25,157 bases of DNA, taken from positions 7,223 to 32,379 of the forward strand of contig CACRSC010000236.1 of the NCBI GenBank assembly GCA_902651635.1. Reading direction: 5' to 3'. A program made the position numbers and the translations under genes. The first letter of the stretch is position 1, and each line of letters begins with the position of its first letter. The notes beneath the pieces are model-generated. The model worked only from the letters and a program-made list of their open reading frames with translations, was not told the DNA's origin and made no database searches. Source of the stretch: Mastigamoeba balamuthi. Lineage: Eukaryota > Evosea > Mastigamoebida > Mastigamoebidae. Of the stretch, positions 19,352 to 25,157 are shown piece by piece.

Positions 19352-20382
19352 ATGGAGTCGGTCCCAGGAGCTGGCAGGGTGGCCCTTCCCTCGGAGGGCT
19401 CGGGAGAGCGCCCGGGGCCCTCGTCCGAGGCGCAGGGGCAGCAGCAGGGCACCGGCGGGCCGGCCACCTCGCTGCACCAGCTCGCCTCTGCGCAGTTCTC
19501 GGCCGACGAGGCGGCCGGGACGACCACGACGGACGACCACAGCGCCTCGCTGGCCGCGCCCGGCCCGCCCGGTTCGCCTTCTTCGGGGCCCGAAATGGCC
19601 GCAGGGGGAAAGCGCCCGCTCACAGCCCCCCGGAACCCCCGCAAAGGCCCCAGGGAGAACGGCGCGCCAGCGTGCCCCTCGCCGCATCCGCAGGACGGCG
19701 CGAGCGTCACGGGCTCGGCGGGGCCCGGAGCCGCCGGTGGCGGTGGCCGGTGCGGTGTTGGTATTCTCCAACGTGGCAGCGACGAAAAAGGTCCAGTCAA
19801 CAAACTCGGGGAACAAAAACTCGAGGAAAACCGTCCTGACGCCCACACCCCACCCGCCCACCACCCGATGCCGCCAGCCGGTGCAGGTGCCAGCCAGGCC
19901 GTGGGCGCCGTGACCGGCGCGTTCGCGAGGATACGCGACGCGGTGGACGCGAGGGAGCGCTGCCTGCTGGCGAGGCTGGACGGCCAGCCACCCGCCTGCT
20001 CCGTCGCCTTCGACGTCGGCCTCGTGGACTCGCTCTGCTGGGCCGTCAGCCAGCTCGGCAGCGTCGCCAGCGGCCCCGCGGGCGACTCGCCCCCGGTCTC
20101 GCCGCGGTTCTCGAGCGAAATCGCTCCGTCCGAGGCGCAGGTGCAACGCAACGGCCACGTTGGGGTTTGTATGGGGGCGTTTGGACGTTTGGCCGGTATT
20201 TCCGCAGCGCTCCCGCGCCCGCCGCCCGGACCGCCGCCAGCTGGCACGGGGACAAGTGCCGCGCGTTTTTCCCGCTGTGCGCGTGCCGCGCGTTTTCGTC
20301 GTTGCTCCGCGACGCGGTTGGCGAGTGCCGTCGTTTTCCAAGTGTTTTTTCCCGCACGCCCCTCCTGTCGTGGCGGGGCTGA
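19352..20382 (+). CDS. Uncertain gene with TRIM B-box C-terminal-like segment
   Basis: A plus-strand frame is open from an ATG at 19352. Its best-supported part is at about 19910-20075: FARIRDAVDARERCLLARLD, then a hydrophobic stretch ending SQLGSVAS. This resembles the coiled coil after the B-box in TRIM-like proteins. No B-box zinc ligands are visible upstream, where the product is Pro/Gly/Ala-rich. Three candidate introns have donors of the local GTNCG type and compatible phases: 19572-19625, 19750-19893 and 20128-20207. If all are used, the product is 250 aa and ends at TGA 20380-20382 with a Cys-rich segment (DKCRAFFPLCACRAF). The minus strand also has a long frame here, but it looks like a shadow. 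The model is tentative and the function unknown. Confidence 0.35.
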
Positions 20383-20454
20383 CTCAGTAATGCACTCCGG
20401 CGCAACGCCCGCTTTCGGTGGTTGGCGGGGTGTGTGTGTGCGTGCGTGGGGCAG

Positions 20455-22363
20455 CAGGAGCAGAGGAAGGAGGGGGCGGGGCTGATCGACGAGTTGCCGT
20501 GGTCGCTGGCCGTGGAGCTCGTGTCGCTGCTGGACCTGCGCTCGCGGGCGCGGTTCGCGCGGTGCTGCAGGGCCGCGCACCAGATCGCCTCGGACGCGTC
20601 GCTGTGGCGCTCGCTGGAGCTCGTCTGCGAGCCGTCGGCGTCCGTCGACAGGCTGCTGCTGGCCGTCGCCAGGAGCCCGCAGGCCGGCAGCCTCAGGCAC
20701 CTCGCGGTCCGCAAGAAGGACTACGGCGTCGGGCCGCTGCCCAAGGAGCGCATCGCCGCGTCGACGGTCCGCGCGCTGTCGCTGGCGACGCCCGACCTCG
20801 AGTCGTTCAGCGCCCCGGACATGACCATCGGCAACAAAGGCGCGCCTGCCAAGCCCCTCTGAGAGCCGATCCCCCGTTTATTTCTCCTTTCGCGAATTTC
20901 AAGACGAATTCGAGTCCGTTGCGACAAGCTGTTGCTGTCCTCTCCGCGAGAGGGAGGGCGTTGCTTGTTTGTAAGGGGCCTTCAGGGCGATTGCGGTCTC
21001 TTTTGGGAATGGCGTGACAAGATGCCGCATTTGCCTCAGGTTTTTTGCGACATTACTCCTGCTAAAATGCGAGCTTCACGGTGCTGGTGAGGGGCAACGC
21101 CCCTCCTTGACGGATTGAGTGCCGTTGGTGGTGGGTCTATGCTGACGAGCCTGTGCGTCTTATCTCCGAGCAGGGATTGCGCTGCTGCTGTCGTGGGCGA
21201 AGCTGCGCGGACTGTACTTTGTCGCCGACACGTTCGACATGCTGCCGCTGCTGGGCTCGGTGCGCGGCCTGAGCCTCACGCACCTCTCGCTGGGCTACAG
21301 CAGCGCCGCGGACGTCTTCCTCGAGTACGTGGCCTCGCGCGGCTTCGCGATGCGCGCGCTGCAGGACGTCTCGTGCATCAAGAAGACCGAGACGGTCCAG
21401 CGCCTCATCGCGTGGTCGCTCGAGCACCGCGAGCCCTTCCTGCCCAACGCCCGTAGGGTCTCAATCAGCGGCACCACCTCGGCCAGCGCTGCGACCCTCG
21501 ATGGCTTCGGCGCGCTGTTCCCGGAGCTGCAGGCCATCCGGACGCGCAGCAAGAGCGTCGCGGTCGCGGCGGTGCTGTCGTGCCCGAAACTCGTGTCGGT
21601 CGACGAGACGCTGGGCACCGCCGAGCTCCACGCCATCACCGAAGGCGTCAGCGGCCGCACACTGGGGCTCGAGATGGTCGTCGTGCGCGCCACGGAGGAC
21701 ACGGGGCTGCTCTCGCGCTTCCTGTCGCTCTGCCCGCGCCTCAGGCGCCTGACTGTCTTCGCGGCCACGGGGGTCTGCGTCCACGCGCTGCAGCGGTGCC
21801 TGCACGTGCACTGCCAGCTGAGCGAGCTGCGCTTCTTCTCGTCGCCGCCGTTCCACTGCACGCACGAGTGCGCGATGCAGATGCCGCCGCTGCCCGTCGC
21901 GAGGCTCGAGCTCTACGCGGGTGTCGTCTCCGCGGTGCTGCCCTCCGTCAGGCTCGACACCCTGCGCTCGGTGTGCATCGCGGGCTGCCCGATCTCGCGT
22001 ACACGCCCCGAGGCGCTCGAGCGCGACCTGCGGGCGCTGTCGAGGCTCGAGCGGCTCAGCTCGCTGACGGTCGTCGCCGAGGGACTCACCACCGAGCTCT
22101 GCACGCAGCTGCTGCCCCGCATCCGCGGACTGGCGGCTCTGTCGTGCGAGCTCGATGAGGAGACCGTGTCGGACCTCAGGAAGGACGAGGCATTCGGGGC
22201 CTTTGTCAGCGGCCTCGCGTCGTTCTCGGCGCGGTTCTCTGTCAAGTCGTGCCTGTCGCCGCGGATGAGGAAGCTCTCCGAGTTCTGCAGGGAGTCGAGC
22301 CTGAAAATGCTCGAGATCCAGAACGATCCCAGGGTCTTTGTGGTCGAGAAGCCCAGCATGTAA
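20455..22363 (+). CDS. F-box protein with leucine-rich C-terminal region
   Basis: The first visible exon (about 20455-20839) encodes an F-box: LPWSLAVELVSLL, ARFARCCRAAHQIA, then LWRSLEL (20494-20622). F-box proteins recruit substrates to SCF ubiquitin ligases through Skp1. The frame meets a stop at 20860, but joining 20839 to 21174 restores phase. Exon 2 then runs to TAA 22361-22363, giving about 524 aa. The second exon has irregular leucine-rich stretches (LGSVRGLSLTHLSLGY, LCPRLRRLTVF, LSRLERLSSLTVV), typical of degenerate LRRs behind an F-box. The proposed intron starts GC, not GT, and has a CTGAC branch-like motif about 30 nt before its CAG. No ATG is visible in frame before the F-box; a TG-rich tract ending GGGGCAG at 20454 looks like an acceptor, so a first exon is probably missing from the model. 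The gene is convergent with F. Confidence 0.7.
20840..21173 (+). other. Candidate GC-AG intron of gene E
   Basis: This segment has lower GC than the flanking exons and stops in the reading frame. It begins GCGCGC after AAAG and ends CCGAGCAG, with CTGACG shortly before. Removing it joins phase 1 to phase 1 and gives a smooth protein junction (IGNK-G-IALLL). I found no GT donor in the last part of exon 1 that preserves the frame. Confidence 0.6.
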
Positions 22364-22499
22364 ACAAATGACGTCGCCCCTTTCCCCCGTTCCCCTCACA
22401 AAACAAGCCGCCGAAGCCGGGAGAGCCTGTTTGGTGGACTAGAATGCTACTAAAGACTACAGCTTGTTGGGACTTTGATTTTTCTATGTGTTGTGTTGT

Positions 22500-23812
22500 T
22501 TACTTCACTCTGGTCTGCGCGGCGTTGCGGGCGACCGCGAGCGCAGAGCTGATCTCGTCGAGCGACTTGCCCTCGACCATCGACGCCACCGAGTTGCAGC
22601 ACGCGCGGAAGAGCAGGTCCCACCCGAGGAGCTCTGACACGCGCAGTGCCTCGGCCGTGCCGCGCTTCCTGAGACGCTCGCCGAGCTCCGTGGCCCTCCC
22701 GGCGCAGCCCTCGGACATGGCCGCGAGCTCCGCGACCAGCGCGCCCACCGCGGCCGGCAGGCAGAGCTCCCGCAGCCCAGGGCGGGCCACTCGGGCCATC
22801 TCGCGCACACGCGCGCAGCTCGAGTGCTCGGCGCAGACGTCGAGCAGCCAGCAGCGGCCCGGGTGGCCCGAGCTGACGCACACGCTCAGGCGGCTCGGGG
22901 CAGCGGGCAGCGAGGCGAGGGCGAGGCCGGCGACCTGCTGCGGGGGCAGCGCGCAGAGGACGGCCAGGCGGCGCGCAGAGGGGCCCGCACGGGCGCCTGC
23001 AGCGGCAGCGAGCGTGGCAGCGCGCCACGCCTCGACGACGGCGGCCACGCAGGCGTCCCTGCTGCGGGCGGGCACGACGACGCTGAGGTTGCGCACGGCC
23101 TGCAGCAGCGCCCCGAACGAAGCCTCCACGTCCGCCTCCTGCGTCTCCGCGCTCCTGCCGGCCTCTGCCAACGCCACACGCAGCGGTCAGCGAGCGGCGA
23201 AGCAAGAGCAGGCGTCCCGCGCGGCGCGAACGCGGCGTGAACGCGGTGCAGACGCGGTGAGAAGGGGGCACCAAGGCAGGCGGGGACCACGTGGCAGAGC
23301 GAGCGCGCGGTCAGCACGTCGCCCGGGCCCGCAGAGCCCCGCGGGTGCCACAGCCACGCGAGGGCTGCGCTCGCCAGCACGGACCCCGGCAGCGGCTCGA
23401 CAATGGCCTCTGCGATCGCCTCCATCGCCCGCACCGGGCCCTCCTGGAGGGGTTTGGGGAGGAGAGAGAGAGATTGAGGGAACAAATATCTCGAAGATCA
23501 ATTGAATTTCCCGATCATTTCGAGATCGCGCGGCGGGGAGCGGCGCACGCGCGCGCGGCGCAGGCTGTAGTGCAGGCGCCACCTCTCGATGAACCCCTGG
23601 CGCCACTGGCACCCGCGCGCGGGCGGGCGGCGCGCGCGCGGGAGCGCGAAGGGGTCGCCGAACTCGCGGAGGGCCAGCGCACGCCACGCGGCGCCCGACG
23701 AGGCCTGCACGAGGTCGCGGCACGCCCGGCTGACACACGGCAGGGTGGCGAAGTCGCGCGCGCGCAGGCTGCACAGGACGTGGGCGAGGACGTCGAGCAG
23801 AGCGATTTCCAT
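22500..23812 (-). CDS. F-box protein, three exons (366 aa)
   Basis: Exons 23812-23549, 23443-23272 and 23164-22500 join in phase to 366 aa ending at TAA. The N-terminus is an F-box (LLDVLAHVLCSLRARDFATL, then CVSRACRDLV and WRALALREFG), followed by a WRQGFIERW segment often seen just after F-boxes. The rest is Ala/Leu-rich and probably helical, with stretches such as MEAIAEAIVEPLPGSV and LLDVCAEH; a HEAT- or armadillo-like fold is possible but not shown. The introns are 105 and 107 nt, starting GTGCGC and GTGCCC; the second has CGCTGAC before its acceptor. The expected role is a substrate adaptor of an SCF ligase. Its stop lies only 136 bp from that of the convergent F-box gene E. No clear AATAAA follows either. 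Confidence 0.8.
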
Positions 23813-23975
23813 TCCCGCAGGGGGGGGCGTGTAAAACGAAGGGCAAGAGAGGGTTGGTTATGGCGATTCATTGTGGAGAGATCCCGGGGGATATTGAGGG
23901 TGAAAGTGGGGGGAGAATCTGGAATGTTGTTTCCTGGGTGGGAGAAATCGGAATCAATCTTCGCCGGGGAATCAG

Positions 23976-24545
23976 CTAATTCAGCTCGGTGACGGTCGTG
24001 ATCCTCTCGGCGTCCTTGCGCTTGCCGCCGGACTTCTTGTGCCTGCTGCTGCCGCCGCCCGAGGTGATCAGGCGCTCCTTGGACTGGTGCACCATCAGTA
24101 TCGCCGCCGCGGCGCTCACCGGCCTCTCGTCCTCGGCCGACGAGTTGGCGCGCCTCCTAAGGGGTTGGGGGCGGGTGACGACATCAGGAAAATTCCGTTT
24201 TTCCAGATGCTTCTGGAAATAGAACAAAGGTTCCGCCCCGAACCTGGCAGTCTGTGGAGATTTGAACGCCGCAGCCGCCGAGGTGGGCGTCTTGGCAGCC
24301 GGCGACGGCATTTCGGCGACGCAGGGCACGAACAGCTCGAGCGACGGCGCGCTGCCGGGCCTCTGGGGCTCCGGGGGCCGCGGGGGGGGCAGCCCGCGTG
24401 CGCTGGGCGACCACGAGGCCCAGAGCGACCGCTGCTGCTGCCCCGACGGGCTGGCCGGGCGCCTCAGCGCGCTGCCAGCGCCCGCGGGCTGCGAGACGAC
24501 GATATCGGGCGGCTGGGTCAGGCTGAGGCTGCGCAAGCGCGACAT
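23976..24545 (-). CDS. Small basic protein of unknown function
   Basis: An ATG at 24545 opens a frame to TAA at 23976. It can be read straight through (189 aa) or with an 87-nt intron removed (24243-24157; donor GTTCGG, acceptor CTTAG), which gives 160 aa in the same frame. The candidate intron is AT-rich relative to its surroundings and encodes an odd hydrophobic/aromatic stretch, so splicing is more likely. The product is low in complexity: a Ser/Pro-rich N-terminal half with SPS and SP sites, a short helical stretch (AAAAILMVHQSKERL) and a basic tail (SRHKKSGGKRKD). I do not recognise a family. A nuclear location would suit the basic tail but is inference. It sits between F and H on the same strand. 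Confidence 0.6.
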   Translation of the reverse strand: MSRLRSLSLTQPPDIVVSQPAGAGSALRRPASPSGQQQRSLWASWSPSARGLPPPRPPEPQRPGSAPSLELFVPCVAEMPSPAAKTPTSAAAAFKSPQTARFGAEPLFYFQKHLEKRNFPDVVTRPQPLRRRANSSAEDERPVSAAAAILMVHQSKERLITSGGGSSRHKKSGGKRKDAERITTVTELN

Positions 24546-24755
24546 GGCGGGTGCAGACAGACCCCCTCAGCCCCCTAATATGCAAGAGTGACAGCCAGCG
24601 AGAATGGCAATGCCTCGAGAATCTCCGTGCTTTGTGGGGCAGCGCCCAAAAATAGCCGAGTTTTGATCTCTTGCGAGGTTTGCTTGTGAGAGCACACGTT
24701 GGACCCCCCGATCGCTCGGGCATCGCGGCCGCAGAGGAACTTTAAACCAAACAGA

Positions 24756-24774
24756 AAAGCGAGAGCCTCGCTTT
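24756..24774. other. Short perfect hairpin just after the gene H stop
   Basis: AAAGCGAG and CTCGCTTT are perfect 8-bp arms around a 3-nt AGC loop. The hairpin starts two bases beyond the TAA of gene H. It could affect 3' end formation or mRNA stability, or be chance in this GC-rich context. Confidence 0.5.
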
Positions 24775-24776
24775 GT

Positions 24777-25157
24777 TTACTTGTGGCGCCTCCCGCGCAG
24801 GAACTTGCGGCCGCTGCTGCTGCCGCCCTGGCCGGCCGTCGAGTCGACGCCCATGCTGAACGCCGGGACCCCGGCGGGCGCCGCGGGCATGCCGGGCATC
24901 GCCGCCGGCGCAGCGCCGGGCGCCGCAGCCGCGGGGGCCCCAAACGCCGTCGCCGTCGTCGCCCCAAACATCGGCGGCGCGCCCGTGGCCACAGACCCGA
25001 ACGACTGCGCCGCGGTAGTCCCGAACCCGAACGACGGGGCCACGGGCGACGCCGACGGCGCGGGCGCGGCGAACGCAAACGTCGAGGGCACCGGCACAGA
25101 CGTCGCCGTCGGCGCCGCGAACAGGTCGCCGCTCGGCAGCGCCGCGGGGGCCCCGAA
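24777..25157 (-). CDS. FG-nucleoporin C-terminus, Nup153/Nup1-like (partial)
   Basis: The frame enters from the right edge and ends at TAA 24779-24777, so only the last 126 residues are visible. They are Ala/Pro/Gly-rich with repeated FG or F-x motifs (MFGAT, AFGAP, SFGFG, SFGSV), as in nucleoporins that line the nuclear pore and bind transport receptors. The very end combines FSMG with a GRKFLRGRRHK tail. A terminal GRK plus basic cluster is characteristic of the Nup153/Nup1/POM121 group (Nup153 ends in a similar GRK-basic tail), where the tail can bind importin alpha. Assignment to that group is inference from the tail; the N-terminal part, outside the window, would settle it. Confidence 0.7.
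   Translation of the reverse strand, partial: FGAPAALPSGDLFAAPTATSVPVPSTFAFAAPAPSASPVAPSFGFGTTAAQSFGSVATGAPPMFGATTATAFGAPAAAAPGAAPAAMPGMPAAPAGVPAFSMGVDSTAGQGGSSSGRKFLRGRRHK

Noticed and set aside
19285-20700. Minus-strand frame of 471 codons overlapping genes D and E
   Set aside because: It runs antisense through the well-supported F-box and has no domain signature; low-complexity GC-rich sequence keeps it open by chance. Gene D itself is only tentative, so part of this strand cannot be fully excluded.
19352-22363. Genes D and E as one fused B-box-like/F-box gene
   Set aside because: The last D exon and the F-box exon share a frame, but a TGA lies between them and no phase-matched donor of the local type removes it. 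The domain order would also be unusual.
21461-22399. Minus-strand frame of 312 codons opposite gene E
   Set aside because: It is an Arg/Ala-rich shadow of the leucine-rich exon.
1-25157. Mobile element, viral, CRISPR or prokaryotic operon content
   Set aside because: No transposase, polymerase, capsid, integrase, terminal repeats or spacer array was recognised. Introns and protein families indicate an ordinary eukaryotic chromosome segment.

Overview
This window looks like nuclear DNA of a GC-rich, gene-dense, single-celled eukaryote. Coding regions are interrupted by short introns of about 50-220 nt (one candidate of 334 nt). Several gene ends carry AATAAA, and the protein families are eukaryotic: NT-C2, F-box, Spinster, FG-nucleoporin. 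No rRNA, tRNA, CRISPR array or transposon was recognised. The lineage cannot be fixed from the sequence; a free-living protist is a reasonable guess.

Layout, left to right. (A) 85-1374, minus: a type II membrane protein resembling beta-propeller glycan enzymes. (B) 1711-16415, minus: one giant gene reconstructed from five exons. It encodes an NT-C2 domain followed by a coiled coil of more than 4,000 residues, about 4,758 aa in total, with one 12.1-kb exon and a 37-nt micro-exon. (C) 16841-18389, minus: a Spinster-type major facilitator transporter with two introns. (18390-19351) about 0.96 kb with no convincing gene. (D) 19352-20382, plus: a weakly supported gene with a short stretch like a TRIM B-box C-terminal coiled coil. 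(E) about 20455-22363, plus: an F-box protein with a leucine-rich C-terminal part, apparently split by a GC-AG intron. (F) 22500-23812, minus: a second F-box protein in three exons, convergent with E. (G) 23976-24545, minus: a small basic unknown protein. (H) 24777 to the right edge, minus: the C-terminus of an FG-nucleoporin of Nup153/Nup1 type. Nothing suggests these genes share one pathway; they look like ordinary closely packed eukaryotic neighbours.

The most notable signal comes from the splice sites. Every intron whose phase can be checked starts with G(T/C)NCG rather than the usual GTRAG: GTCCG, GTTCG, GTACG or GTGCG, plus one GTGCC and one GCGCG. The second notable feature is the structure of gene B. 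Blocks of its coiled-coil exon are repeated nearly identically at long range, which points to recent internal duplication or gene conversion. One repeat copy differs by exactly seven residues, a single heptad. A third signal is an ACACCCCC octamer 46-77 nt upstream of three start codons, on the coding strand each time. All gene models are by hand; transcripts would be needed to confirm them.
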